Source: Nitrobacter sp. Nb-311A
GTDB lineage: Bacteria > Pseudomonadota > Alphaproteobacteria > Rhizobiales > Xanthobacteraceae
DNA length: 64,000 nucleotides
Reading direction: 5' to 3'
Assembly (NCBI RefSeq): GCF_000152905.1
Contig: NZ_AAMY01000009.1
Coordinates: forward strand, 1 to 64,000
The position numbers and the translations under genes were made by a program. This document shows, piece by piece, positions 42,556 through 52,401 of this stretch. Position 1 is the first letter of the stretch; each line of letters opens with the position of its first letter. A model generated the notes under the pieces. The model worked only from the letters and a program-made list of their open reading frames with translations, was not told where the DNA came from and did not search any database.

Positions 42556-44903
42556 GCTGCGGCACAGATCGCCGTTCGCGCCTGGCAGTGACGGGGCAGG
42601 GTAACCCGGACGACGGTCCCCACACCGGGTTTCGAGCGAAGCTTCATCGAGCCATTGTGCAGGTTGACCAGCGACTTGGCGATGGCAAGGCCAAGGCCGG
42701 ATCCCGCATGCGTTTTTGTCAACTGGCTTTCGACCTGTTCGAACGGTTTGCCAAGTTTGCGGAGTGCATGTGATGCAATGCCGATTCCGGTGTCGGCAAT
42801 TGTCAGAGTTATAAAATTCTCGAATATTTTGCTTCGCGCCATGATTCGCCCGCCGTCGGGCGTGAATTTGATTGCGTTGGAAAGCAGGTTGACGAGGATC
42901 TGCTTGACCGCGCGACGATCGGCAACGATGGAGATGCCGTCATTGTTTCTGAGGTCGAAAGTCAGGCTCTTGTCGCTGGTACGGCCCGAGACGACCCGCA
43001 GCGATTCGTCGAGCACCCCGGTGAGATCGAACGCCTCCATGTCGAGATTCATCCGACCGGCTTCAATCTTGGACATATCCAGGACATCATTGATGACCTC
43101 GAGCAGATACTGGCCGCTGGTTAGAATGTCGCGGCAGTATTCGCTGTACTTCTTCGAGCCGAGGGTTCCGAACATGCCGTTGCTCATGATCTCGGAGAAT
43201 CCGATGATGGCATTGAGCGGCGTTCGCAGTTCGTGACTCATGTTGGCGAGAAATTTCGATTTCGCTCGATTGGCGTCTTCGGCGCGATTTTTCTGGTCCG
43301 CATACTTCTGCGCCAGGTCCGCGAGTTTGAGGGCCTGTCGCTCGAGCGTTGCCTGCGTCCGTTTAAGGTCAATAACGGTTGCCCGCAGTCGAAGATCGTT
43401 TTCGACGAGCTTCTGCTCATGCTCCTTGATCCGGGTGATGTCGGTTCCAACCGACACATAACCGCCATCCTTGGTGCGGCGTTCGCTGATGTGAAGCCAA
43501 TTGCCGTCAGCGAGCTGTACATCAAAGGTGTGCGCCTCCGATGTAACCGTCCCTGTTTCAGGCTGCCGCGCCCTGATTTCGGGCATGCGGCCGACCTCGA
43601 CGACGGTTTCGTAAGGGGTGCCGACCACAACCGCGCTGTCCGGGAGCTTATGGAGCCGCTGGAAATGGGAGTTACAAAGAACCAGACGGTCGTCCGCATC
43701 CCATAGCACAAACGCCTCGGGAATCGATTCAATTGCGTCCCGCAGCCGGAGATCGGCTTCGACCGATTTCTCCGCGAGGCTCTTCTGTTCCGTGACATCG
43801 ACGGCAATACCGATCAGATGGGCGCCACCGCTCGCATTTTGACTGAGTTCGCAGCGGACGCGCAACCAGATCCAGTGCCCGCTGCTGTGTCGCATTCGGA
43901 AACTCTGATCGATGTGATCGATTTTTCCCGAGATGAGCTCGTCCGCGATTTCGAACAAATCAATATCCTCGGAGTTGACCAGAGAACTCACCTCACCGAA
44001 GGCGAGAAGGTCGCTGCGGCTTTCCAGCCCGAGCAGAGTGAACATCGATTGCGACCAGAAGATCCGGCCACGCGACAGATCCCAGTCCCAGAGTCCGCAT
44101 CGGCCACGATTGAGCGCGGTATCGATGCGGCCACGGACCGCATCATTGATCAGATCACCTTCGCGAGCTCTGGTAGATTGCCAGTGAAAGGCAAAGCCCA
44201 GAATCAGAACCACGAATCCGGTCGTGGCTGATAGGGTGATCGATAACGCGGTGTCCGGGCGCCACACCGCGTCGGCTTCCTGGATGACGGTCACCTGGCC
44301 CAGCAACGATCTGATGGCGCGCTGGACCGCAAGCGCGCCGCTGCCATCCAGCAGGACGATGTCGGCGACGCTCGCAGGCGACATGCCATGCAGGGCTGGC
44401 GATTGTGTGATGCCGATGAGTTCGAGTATCCGGCTGCTTTCGCTGGACGTTATTCCGATCGGTATCCGAGCGAGAACGCGCTGATCGGCACCGGTGACGA
44501 TGATATGGCGGCCGGCGGCCACGCCCCACGATGGAATGAGTTTTGGCAACAGGTTCTGGAAGCGCTCAATGGAGGCGGGACGATCCTGATAGACGACGCC
44601 GGCATGCTCAAGCCGTTCTGCCAGGAGATCGGCAAGCGCCAGCAGATCGTGTTTCGTCATCGCTTGCTTTTGCCGCGTCTGATCGATGACCTGCACCAGG
44701 GCGCCGACGCATATGGTCACCAGGAAAGCGATGATCAGGGCTGGGACGGCACGTCGAAGCACGGGCTCGGCAGTCAGCAGCCTGCGATAGGCAGGTTTCG
44801 CGATCGATTGCGCCAATCCCTTGATCGAATCGGATTGAACGCAAGCGCTCGCCGCCTGAGCGCGCGCCATGCCTTTAGCCCCCGTGTGAATTTTTCCGCA
44901 CAC
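42504..44903 (-). CDS. PAS-domain sensor histidine kinase (PleC/PdhS-like)
   Basis: A 799-residue membrane kinase. The first span is about residues 54-72 (VPALIIAFLVTICVGALV) and the second about 222-240 (LSITLSATTGFVVLILGFAF), giving an extracytoplasmic input domain. Two PAS regions follow (CGLWDWDLSRGRIFWSQSMF and EAFVLWDADDRLVLCNSHFQ), then a coiled coil, the H box SHELRTPLNAIIGF, and an ATPase (NLLSNAIKFTPDGGRI, DTGIGI, GSGLGLAI). The segment GKYxEY-like, here SKKYSEYCRDILTSGQYLLE, is typical of PleC/PdhS relatives that set polarity and cell cycle. A start at 44870 is also possible. It overlaps glnE convergently by 52 bases. Confidence 0.88.
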   Translation of the reverse strand: MCGKIHTGAKGMARAQAASACVQSDSIKGLAQSIAKPAYRRLLTAEPVLRRAVPALIIAFLVTICVGALVQVIDQTRQKQAMTKHDLLALADLLAERLEHAGVVYQDRPASIERFQNLLPKLIPSWGVAAGRHIIVTGADQRVLARIPIGITSSESSRILELIGITQSPALHGMSPASVADIVLLDGSGALAVQRAIRSLLGQVTVIQEADAVWRPDTALSITLSATTGFVVLILGFAFHWQSTRAREGDLINDAVRGRIDTALNRGRCGLWDWDLSRGRIFWSQSMFTLLGLESRSDLLAFGEVSSLVNSEDIDLFEIADELISGKIDHIDQSFRMRHSSGHWIWLRVRCELSQNASGGAHLIGIAVDVTEQKSLAEKSVEADLRLRDAIESIPEAFVLWDADDRLVLCNSHFQRLHKLPDSAVVVGTPYETVVEVGRMPEIRARQPETGTVTSEAHTFDVQLADGNWLHISERRTKDGGYVSVGTDITRIKEHEQKLVENDLRLRATVIDLKRTQATLERQALKLADLAQKYADQKNRAEDANRAKSKFLANMSHELRTPLNAIIGFSEIMSNGMFGTLGSKKYSEYCRDILTSGQYLLEVINDVLDMSKIEAGRMNLDMEAFDLTGVLDESLRVVSGRTSDKSLTFDLRNNDGISIVADRRAVKQILVNLLSNAIKFTPDGGRIMARSKIFENFITLTIADTGIGIASHALRKLGKPFEQVESQLTKTHAGSGLGLAIAKSLVNLHNGSMKLRSKPGVGTVVRVTLPRHCQARTAICAAAQVVFSNNLTNTARTSA

Positions 44904-45077
44904 TTGATCGGAGTGATTTTTGACTTCTCCGAATCACTTCGATTTGAATCTACTTTTCCGAATCTGTCGAGAGTCAACGATTTGTTAACAGGAAAAATTT
45001 TGACCAACAGAGAAGCGCAGAATCCCGCAGAGGCCGCTGACTGAGTCCGAAACGGGAACATGGGACAGCTGCGGGAT

Positions 45078-46460
45078 TCAGCTTTCGCGCGGCGGCTCCG
45101 CGTGGCTGATCACGCGCTTAACGCTCGGGAACGCGTGGCGCAGAGCCCTTTCGATTTCGTCGACGCTGTCGTGCACCTTGGCGACACTCATCGACGATGC
45201 AGCGCGGCAATGGAAGTTGACGATTTCGCCGGCTTCGGTGTCTCTGACTCGCACGTTGTGAATGTCATGGATCTCGCCATCGGCGGCGAAACCAGACAAG
45301 GCTGTCCGGATGGCATGGACGCGCGTGGGGGCCGCATCGGTCCCTAGCGGAAGCTCCGGCTCCAACGGCTCGATGTGAGTATCCACTTCGACATCTGCGC
45401 CGAATTCGTGACGAATATCATGCTCCAACCGATGCGCGATTGCATGGGCATCCACCAGCGCCATGTCGCCGTCGACCTCGAGGTCGATGCTGACCGTCAG
45501 CTTTTCCCCAAGGTCGTGCACCGTGACGTGATGAATCGCGAGCCCCGCATTGCGGGCAATCACCATGATGCGTTCGCGTACGCTTTCGTTGTCGCGGGCG
45601 ACCGGTATCGCAGTGAACGTCAAGTCGGCGTCGCCGAGAACTCCGGATACCGCGTCCTGCACCTGCTGCTTGATGGTATCGATGCGGTCGATCGGATAGG
45701 TTCGCGGCACTTCAGCGATAACGTCGACGAAATGCCGGGGGCCGACCATTCGTATCCTTAGCTTTGCGATGCCGACCACATCCGGCAGCGCCCTAATCGC
45801 CGCCTCTGCTCTTTCCGCAGCACCTTCCGGCGCACGATCCAAGAGAGTTTCGATGGTAGCGCCTCCGAGCCGTAAACCCAGAAGGGAAATCAAGACGGCG
45901 ACACCGATCGCAGCAGAGGCGTCACCCCACGCATAGCCCAGTCCCGACAGGGTCAGCCCGATGATAACCGCGACGGATCCAAGGACGTCTGAGGCGAAGT
46001 GCAGGGCGTCGGCCTCCAGCGCCTGACTGCGCGTGTCGAGCGCGGCCCGGTGCAGCGCGCGGGCGCGCCAGGCATTGACAATAATGTCCGCAATCAGCAC
46101 GACGAACGGAATGGCGGAGAGGGTCGGCGGCGGCGCGCCTTCGCGCAGATGAGCGTAGGCCTGCACCACAATGCCACCGGCAAGGACATACAGCATGGCA
46201 ATGACACCAAGGGCCGAAAGGCTCTCGATCTTGCCATGGCCATAATGATGTTCGGCATCGGCGGGACGATCGGAAATCCGCACCACAATCCACGTGACGA
46301 TGGTGGCGACCAAATCGATCGAGCCATGCAGGGCTTCGGAAATCAGCGCCAGACTGCCGATAGCAATGCCGACCACGAGCTTGATCGTCGCCATGCTTGC
46401 GCTGGCGATTATCGAGATGGCGGCGACTTTCGTTTTCGACTTGGAGGCAGGGGGCGGCAT
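45078..46460 (-). CDS. cation diffusion facilitator transporter with extended cytoplasmic domains
   Basis: A 460-residue CDF-family exporter, longer than the usual 300 or so. Six spans fill residues 1-205. Metal-binding sites are suggested by HGSIDLVAT, HHYGHGKIESLSA and HFASDVLGSVAV. The C-terminal 240 residues appear to contain three ferredoxin-like ZT-dimer modules in a row (around HFVDVIAEVPR, KLTVSIDLEVDGDM and EIVNFHCRAASSM), whereas one is normal. CDF proteins expel zinc, iron, cobalt or manganese by proton exchange; the metal here is unknown. No neighbour suggests regulation. Confidence 0.88.
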   Translation of the reverse strand: MPPPASKSKTKVAAISIIASASMATIKLVVGIAIGSLALISEALHGSIDLVATIVTWIVVRISDRPADAEHHYGHGKIESLSALGVIAMLYVLAGGIVVQAYAHLREGAPPPTLSAIPFVVLIADIIVNAWRARALHRAALDTRSQALEADALHFASDVLGSVAVIIGLTLSGLGYAWGDASAAIGVAVLISLLGLRLGGATIETLLDRAPEGAAERAEAAIRALPDVVGIAKLRIRMVGPRHFVDVIAEVPRTYPIDRIDTIKQQVQDAVSGVLGDADLTFTAIPVARDNESVRERIMVIARNAGLAIHHVTVHDLGEKLTVSIDLEVDGDMALVDAHAIAHRLEHDIRHEFGADVEVDTHIEPLEPELPLGTDAAPTRVHAIRTALSGFAADGEIHDIHNVRVRDTEAGEIVNFHCRAASSMSVAKVHDSVDEIERALRHAFPSVKRVISHAEPPRES

Positions 46461-46499
46461 CCGCGGGGTTTAGCAGCCTGCCACCCAGGATAAAAGCGC

Positions 46500-46618
46500 G
46501 GGCTGATTGCGCCAGAGTCTGGTTCAACTGCGCTGAATCAGACTCGTCGCTTATCTTTTTGTTTGAGCATGATCTTTTCCGAAAACCGGTTTCCACTTCT
46601 CGGGATCATGCGCTGGCG
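46500..46618 (-). repeat. dispersed intergenic repeat
   Basis: On the minus strand this reads GCATGATCCCGAGAAGTGGA and continues as the repeat at 28374-28520, but without its 29-bp tandem units. It lies between the CDF gene and the VanZ-like gene. Confidence 0.75.
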
Positions 46619-46700
46619 CCTTTCATTCGCAGACTTTTCGTTATTACGAATTATTCTGATTAGAATGCGGTTAGCTACCGCTGGCGATGCTCGTGTGAGA

Positions 46701-47057
46701 TTACCGGGATATTGATCCACGCAATCGCGTGGTAAGCCGGCCGATCGCCGCAGCAGCGGCAAGGCCGAGACACGCCGCCGCGGCATCGACCATAAAATCT
46801 TCCAGCCGCGCATGGCGTCCTGGCGCCCACAGTTGCATAATCTCAAGAAGGCCGATCAAGAGGATAGTTGCCGCAGCCACGCGTAGTCGTCGTTGGGGAA
46901 ACGAGAGGCCAACCGCGAGACCAACCAAAACGAAGGCGAGGGCGTGTTCACCGTCTTGTCCGAGCGGGGCATGCGGACGATAGCGCGCCGGCCCGAGCGT
47001 CGCGAACACGACCGCCGTAATCAGAACGAGCGCGCCGATCCGGAAGAGAATCTTCAT
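46701..47057 (-). CDS. VanZ-like membrane protein
   Basis: A 118-residue protein with four hydrophobic spans and the pattern of small VanZ-family proteins: GEHALAFVLVGLAVGLSFP in the second span region, then LLIGLLEIMQLWAPGRHARLED and DFMVDAAAACLGLAAAAAIG. The function of this group outside teicoplanin resistance is not known. The ATG at 47057 (MKILFRIG) is preferred to 47075 because the first span then begins close to the N-terminus. It stands alone. Confidence 0.75.
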   Translation of the reverse strand: MKILFRIGALVLITAVVFATLGPARYRPHAPLGQDGEHALAFVLVGLAVGLSFPQRRLRVAAATILLIGLLEIMQLWAPGRHARLEDFMVDAAAACLGLAAAAAIGRLTTRLRGSISR

Positions 47058-47341
47058 TGCAGGCGCATAGCACAATTTGCCGCCACGGGAAGGCCGGGCG
47101 AATTCTCAACCGCTTCACATCTGCGGCACGCCAGAATTGAAGCGTTGCTGGCGGTGGCTGCGGGGCAAATCCTGCCCATCGCACAGGCCGCGCGGACCAT
47201 GAGCCGTGGTTTCGCCTGCAAATGGCGGGGGACAGCTGGCCCTATACTTGAAGTAAGCTGTTATAAATTCCACAAGACGCGTTTTTTTAGTTGGATTTGG
47301 AAATATTGTTTTTCGGGCCGAATCAACAGACAGGATCGATG

Positions 47342-47641
47342 ATGGCAACCCAGATGACGAAATCGCAGCTCGTTGAGAAGATCTCGGCTCAGGCCGGATT
47401 GTCCAAAACGGACGTAAAAGGTGTTCTCGAGGCGCTTGCGACGACAGGTTACAAAGAGCTTAAAAAGACCGGTGTCTTTTTGCTTCCGGGTTTTGCGAAG
47501 TTCGTGGTGATCAAGAAGCCGGCGACCAAGGCGCGCAAAGGAACCAACCCTTTCACCGGCGAGCCCATGACATTCAAGGCGAAGCCCGCCCGAAAGGTCG
47601 TCAGAGCGCGGCCGGTCAAGGCTGCGAAAGACGCGGTGTAA
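47342..47641 (+). CDS. HU-like DNA-binding protein
   Basis: A 99-residue histone-like protein: TKSQLVEKISAQAGLSKTDV at the start, GYKELKKTGVFLLPGFAKFV in the middle, and an arm with ARKGTNPFTGEPMTF followed by a basic tail (KAKPARKVVRARPVKAAK). It belongs to the long-tailed HU variant seen in rhizobia and should bend and wrap DNA. An ATG three bases earlier (47339) is equally possible. A strong terminator follows at once. Confidence 0.92.
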   Translation: MATQMTKSQLVEKISAQAGLSKTDVKGVLEALATTGYKELKKTGVFLLPGFAKFVVIKKPATKARKGTNPFTGEPMTFKAKPARKVVRARPVKAAKDAV

Positions 47642-47644
47642 TGC

Positions 47645-47670
47645 AGGGGCCCTTCGGGGCCCTTGTTGTT
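47645..47670 (+). terminator. intrinsic terminator with UUCG loop after HU gene
   Basis: AGGGGCCC and GGGCCCTT pair over eight positions (one G-T pair) around a TTCG tetraloop, followed by GTTGTT. Four bases separate it from the HU stop codon. Confidence 0.88.
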
Positions 47671-47820
47671 CCGGCCCCGGGTTCCGTTTTTGAGAACTGC
47701 CGGCTTGTCCCCTGGTGCCGATTCGGCTCCAGGTTTTTGTCGCGATCAGGCCCGTCGGTGCGTCAGCCTCTCCATTGCGCCGCCGCATGTGGCGCAATGA
47801 ATCCCTGTGCGTAGCCAGTG

Positions 47821-50316
47821 TCAGGCGACGGATATGTTCCAGATATCCTCGGCATATTCCCGGATCGTGCGATCCGACGAGAACCAGGCCATCCGCGCGA
47901 CGTTGAGTATACTGGAGTGGGTCCATTCCGGACTGCCCCACTTTGCGTCGACCGCGCGCTGCGTCCGGTAGTAATCGTCGAAATCGGCGGATACGAGATA
48001 ATAGTCGAGAAACCGCAACGCGTGAGCAATGGGACGGAAGCGGGAAACGTCATCCGGCGAAAATGCGCCGCGCTCGATAGCTTCGATCACACCGGCCAGC
48101 TTCGGCGACGACGCAATGACATCGGTTGCATCCAGCCCCATGACACGGCGCTGCACAACTTCATCCGCCTTCATGCCGAAGATGTGAATATTCTCTTCGC
48201 CGACATGTTCGGCAATTTCAATGTTGGCGCCGTCGAGTGTTCCAATGGTGATGGCCCCATTCAGCGCGAGCTTCATGTTGCCCGTTCCAGAGGCTTCCAT
48301 GCCCGCGGTAGAAATCTGTTCCGACAGATCGCTCGCGGGGACGATCACTTCAGCAGCGCTGACGTTGTAGTTGGGGATGAAGACGACCTTGAGAAGGTCT
48401 CTGATTCGAGGATCGTTATTGATCACATTTCCAATGTCATTGATGAACTTGATGATGAGCTTGGCTTGTTTATAGCTCGCGGCGGCTTTTCCGGCGAAAA
48501 TCTTGACGCGCGGCGTCCAGTTGCCCTGTGGGTCGGCCAGGATGGCCCGATAGAGCGCGACGGTCTCGACCGCGTTGAGAAGCTGGCGCTTGTATTCATG
48601 GATGCGCTTGATCTGGACGTCGAACAGTGCAGACGGGTCGACGATTATCCCGAATTGTCTGGCTATGATCTGGGCGAGCGCAATCTTGTTCGTTCGCTTT
48701 ATAGCCTGGAATTGCTGCTGAAATGCAGGGTCATCCGACAGCCGCTCCAGCATTCGTAAGCGTTCGGGTTCGTCGAGAACTGCGGCTCCACATGCAGACT
48801 GTAACAACGAGGTGAGTTCTGGATTGCACTGATGTAACCAGCGGCGGAAGGTTATTCCGTTGGTCTTGTTCGTGATGCGATCCGGATAGAGGCTGTTCAA
48901 ATCGGCAAATACAGTCTCACGCATGAGTTCGCTATGCATGGCTGAAACGCCGTTGATGCGATGAGAGCCGACGAATGCAAGATGACCCATGCGGACACGG
49001 CGGCCGCCGGTTTCGTCAATCAGCGACACTGAGGCTTTGGTATGCGCGTCCGCCCCGAAGTGCCTTTCCGCGGCCGCAAGATGATCTGCATTGATCCGAT
49101 AAATAATATCGAGATGCCGCGGCAGCATCCGTTCGAACAGTTCGACGGGCCATGTCTCGAGCGCCTCGGGCAGCAGCGTGTGGTTGGTGTAGGAGATTGT
49201 CTTCGTCGTGATGTCTAACGCATCGTTCCAACCGATATGATACTTATCCATCAGCAGCCGCATCAGTTCGGGAACAGCGAGGCTGGGATGGGTGTCGTTG
49301 AGCTGGATTGCCGCATGGGACGGCAGCGACCGGAGATCACCGTCGGTGTAGAGATGGCGGTTGAGAATATCCTGCAACGATGCGGAGACAAAGAAATACT
49401 CCTGGCGCAGGCGCAACTCGCGCCCGGCTGGCGTTTCGTCGCTTGGATACAGGAATTTCGATATCGCTTGCGCCCGCGCCATCTCCGACATCGCGCCGAG
49501 GTGATCGCCGCTGTTGAAAGTATCGAGGCGCATTGGATCGACCGCGCGCGCGGACCACAACCGCAGCGCATTGACGTGACGGCCGCGCCATCCGACGATC
49601 GGCGTATCGTAGGCGATCGCCTGGATGGTCTCATCGGGTATCCAAAGGGTCCGGCCCCTCTGGCCGTCCTCCTCAACGCGATCGAGGCGTCCACCGTACT
49701 GGATGTCGAACACCACGTCACTGCGCTCGAATTCCCACGGGTTTCCTGAGAGCAACCACTGCTCGGGAAATTCTTCCTGCCATCCGTTCGAGATGATCTG
49801 TCGAAACAGCCCGTGTTCATAGCGAATGCCATAACCTCGTGCTGGAATCGCGAGCGACGCCATGCTTTCCATGAAACATGCGGCAAGTCTGCCGAGGCCG
49901 CCGTTGCCGAGCGCGGCATCCGGTTCGACATCGCGCAAATCGTCGAAGTCGATGCCGAGATCCTCGAGCGCCGTTCGGAATGGCCCCATCAGAGACATGT
50001 TCGTCAGCGCGTCGGTCAGCAACCGCCCGATCAGGAATTCAAGCGAGAGATAATAGACGCGCTTAGCGCCATGGTTCTGGGTGGCGCGGTCGGACTTGAG
50101 CCATTGATAAACGATACGGTCACGCAGCGTCAGCGCGGTTGCTATGTACCAGTCATGGATATTGGCATGCTTGACGTCCTTTCCCGCCATCAAAGCGATC
50201 TTGGCCAGTATCGCGCTCTTGATGTCCGCGACGATGTCGTCGTCTTCAAGTTCGGACCAAGCCGACGCGTCTCCTTGGAGGCCGCGAGGTCGCTTTGGCG
50301 AAATCTCAAAAACCAT
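47821..50316 (-). CDS. glgP: glycogen/alpha-glucan phosphorylase
   Basis: An 831-residue family 35 phosphorylase of normal length. The pyridoxal phosphate segment EASGTGNMKLALNG gives Lys682 as the cofactor-binding lysine. Other landmarks are NHGAKRVYYLSLEFLIGRLL, ALGNGGLGRLAACFMESMAS, LNDTHPSLAVPELMRLLMDK and VFIPNYNVSAAEVIVPASDL. It splits alpha-1,4-glucan with phosphate to give glucose-1-phosphate. An AGGAG site stands seven bases before the ATG. It is on the same strand as the treZ operon, 321 bases downstream, so it may have its own promoter. Confidence 0.96.
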   Translation of the reverse strand: MVFEISPKRPRGLQGDASAWSELEDDDIVADIKSAILAKIALMAGKDVKHANIHDWYIATALTLRDRIVYQWLKSDRATQNHGAKRVYYLSLEFLIGRLLTDALTNMSLMGPFRTALEDLGIDFDDLRDVEPDAALGNGGLGRLAACFMESMASLAIPARGYGIRYEHGLFRQIISNGWQEEFPEQWLLSGNPWEFERSDVVFDIQYGGRLDRVEEDGQRGRTLWIPDETIQAIAYDTPIVGWRGRHVNALRLWSARAVDPMRLDTFNSGDHLGAMSEMARAQAISKFLYPSDETPAGRELRLRQEYFFVSASLQDILNRHLYTDGDLRSLPSHAAIQLNDTHPSLAVPELMRLLMDKYHIGWNDALDITTKTISYTNHTLLPEALETWPVELFERMLPRHLDIIYRINADHLAAAERHFGADAHTKASVSLIDETGGRRVRMGHLAFVGSHRINGVSAMHSELMRETVFADLNSLYPDRITNKTNGITFRRWLHQCNPELTSLLQSACGAAVLDEPERLRMLERLSDDPAFQQQFQAIKRTNKIALAQIIARQFGIIVDPSALFDVQIKRIHEYKRQLLNAVETVALYRAILADPQGNWTPRVKIFAGKAAASYKQAKLIIKFINDIGNVINNDPRIRDLLKVVFIPNYNVSAAEVIVPASDLSEQISTAGMEASGTGNMKLALNGAITIGTLDGANIEIAEHVGEENIHIFGMKADEVVQRRVMGLDATDVIASSPKLAGVIEAIERGAFSPDDVSRFRPIAHALRFLDYYLVSADFDDYYRTQRAVDAKWGSPEWTHSSILNVARMAWFSSDRTIREYAEDIWNISVA

Positions 50317-50637
50317 CCAATCTCCTGATCTGTTTCCGCCTGGAGCCTTTCCGCTTCTGAAAGCGGGGCCCTATGTCTGGAATCAATTGGCGGTTTGCAG
50401 AACTGACTTTGTTTCTCGATTATATCGTTCTTGTTCCGTCTTTGGAACCTTTGTTCGCCGCTGCCGAGACGGCCATCGCTCGATGTCAAAAAGGCTCGAT
50501 ATCATGGCCCTCTATGCTTCGCCGTTCATGAAGACGCGGGGCAATACCCATGGTTACGACATCCCGTTGCAGCATAGTCAAAAGTGACGCCGGGCATGAG
50601 TTGAGGGCGATAGGTTGCAAGCGGAATGCTCTGACCA
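50317..50637 (-). promoter_or_regulatory. treZ-glgP intergenic region with candidate glgP promoter
   Basis: 321 bases without a gene. On the minus strand a perfect -10 hexamer TATAAT lies at about 50419-50424 with a weak -35 (TTCCAA) 17 bases upstream, about 100 bases before the glgP start. No EcfG-type motif was found in this gap. Confidence 0.35.
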
Positions 50638-52401
50638 TCAGGTCGCTCCCATGGACCAGAATACCGACCATGCCGGCAGGCGCGCCAGCAACTCGCCCCC
50701 CCAAATCGAGCGCTCCGCCATCGGGGGCGTATCATCAGTAACGTTATGATCCGAGATGTTCGCGCGAAGATTCAACCGCGCGCCGTTTCCCAGCGACCAG
50801 CGTGCGAGCAGCAGACGGTCGTCCTGACGAAGCTCAGCGAAATCGAACAGTGCGTTGCCAAGATGCGGTAGGAGTTTATCCCGGCGAACCTGCAATAGCC
50901 GTTTGATGAGTGTATGACGTGACGGGCGTTGGCCCGGATCAGGCCAGGAAAGAACCGCCGATTCAAATGTAGACAGTGCGAGGGGATCAGGCACGTCGTC
51001 GCCGAACATTTCGTAAGCGTCGGCGAATTCTCTCCGCCGGCCTGCTCGCACGGCATCGGCGAGGTCGCCTTTGAAGTCGCAAAAGAAAGGAAAGGGCGTG
51101 GTTGCTCCCCATTCCTCGCCCATGAACATCAGCGGCGGCATGGGCGCGAGCAATGTGATCGCAAGCGCCGCCTCGATCGCGCGCGCGTCAGCAGACCATT
51201 CGAGACGATCGCCCAGCGCGCGGTTGCCAATCTGATCGTGGTTCTGAAGGAAGTTCACGAAAGCCGCCGGGGGTAGTCCGCCGATCCGCTCCCCGCGAAC
51301 TCGCCCGTTGCGATGAGCAGAGGGCTCGCCCTGGTAGGCAAAGCCCGCATGGAGTGTTCGCGCGAGAAGATGACGTGGATGTGCAACGTAATCTCCATAA
51401 TAGCCGTGGGTTTCCTGAGTGAGGATGACATGCCAGGCGTGATGGTAGTCGTCGTTCCACTGCGCGCGATACTTCCCGTCCGGCGCTCCTGGAGAAGGAT
51501 TGAGCAGACCCGCGCGGTTATCGTCGTTCTCCAACACGAGGTGGATATGGCGTCCGTCTTGCCGTGCCAGAATCCCGATAGCGCGGCTGATATCGTTCAG
51601 GATTGATGGCTCGCCTGGTTCCGGGATGGCATGCACCGCGTCGAGGCGAAGGCCGTCAAACCGATAGTTGCCGAGCCAGTGCAGCGCATTATCGATGGCG
51701 AAGGCGCGAACCTCGGGAACGCGATAATCGATCGCCGCTCCCCAGGGAGTCTTCGCATCACAGAAAAACTGCGGTGCGTATCGCCCTAGATAATTTCCTT
51801 CCGGACCGAAATGGTTGTAGACGACATCGAGAAAGACCATCAGGCCACGCAGATGAGCCTGATCGATAAGTTCTCTCAGATCGTCCGGCGTGCCGTAAAC
51901 ATGATCAGGCGCATACCACAGCGCGCCGTCGTAACCCCAATTTCGCGACCCAGCGAAGTCGGCGAGCGGCATCAACTCGAGGGCGGTGATTCCGGTCGAC
52001 ACCAGATGATCGAGCTTGTCGATCATGGCCCGATAGCTGCCCTCAGGCGTAAAGGTACCGACGTGGCATTCCAGGATGACCGTTTCATGCCAGGGTCGTC
52101 CGCGCCAGTCGGTTGCCTTCCAGTGGAAACGGCGGTGGTCGACAAGTTCGCTCCGGCCGGATACATCATCGCGTTGAAAGGATGACGCAGGATCCGGCAC
52201 GTCCAGCTCATCGTCGATCCGGTAATGATAGCGCGTACCGGCCCTTGCCGTAGCCACCTCCGCGACAAACCAGCCGCCGCCGTCCTTTTCCAAAATATGT
52301 GGGGTATCGGTGACGAGGGTCACTTTGCCGGCCGCAGGCGCCCACAGCCGGAACGTTGCGCCATCCGGCGTGAGAACAGGGCCGAAGCGGCCGGAACTCA
52401 T
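50638..52401 (-). CDS. treZ: malto-oligosyltrehalose trehalohydrolase
   Basis: A 587-residue GH13 enzyme. An N-terminal beta domain (GPVLTPDGATFRLWAP) precedes the barrel, in which Asp254 (GLRLDAVHAI), Glu291 (HLVLENDDNR) and Asp389 (FLQNHDQIGNR) are the likely nucleophile, acid and transition-state residue. ENDDNR and FLQNHDQIGNR are typical of TreZ. It releases trehalose from the end of maltooligosyl-trehalose made by TreY. TreY is not in the window. The start overlaps the glgX stop (ATGA). Last gene of the operon. Confidence 0.94.
   Translation of the reverse strand: MSSGRFGPVLTPDGATFRLWAPAAGKVTLVTDTPHILEKDGGGWFVAEVATARAGTRYHYRIDDELDVPDPASSFQRDDVSGRSELVDHRRFHWKATDWRGRPWHETVILECHVGTFTPEGSYRAMIDKLDHLVSTGITALELMPLADFAGSRNWGYDGALWYAPDHVYGTPDDLRELIDQAHLRGLMVFLDVVYNHFGPEGNYLGRYAPQFFCDAKTPWGAAIDYRVPEVRAFAIDNALHWLGNYRFDGLRLDAVHAIPEPGEPSILNDISRAIGILARQDGRHIHLVLENDDNRAGLLNPSPGAPDGKYRAQWNDDYHHAWHVILTQETHGYYGDYVAHPRHLLARTLHAGFAYQGEPSAHRNGRVRGERIGGLPPAAFVNFLQNHDQIGNRALGDRLEWSADARAIEAALAITLLAPMPPLMFMGEEWGATTPFPFFCDFKGDLADAVRAGRRREFADAYEMFGDDVPDPLALSTFESAVLSWPDPGQRPSRHTLIKRLLQVRRDKLLPHLGNALFDFAELRQDDRLLLARWSLGNGARLNLRANISDHNVTDDTPPMAERSIWGGELLARLPAWSVFWSMGAT

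Noticed and set aside
46893-47342. 149-codon plus-strand frame before the HU gene
   Set aside because: Overlaps the VanZ-like gene antisense and has no sensible protein character.
50317-50637. EcfG motif before glgP
   Set aside because: A GGAAC occurs on the minus strand at 50433-50437 but no GTT follows at 16-18 bases.
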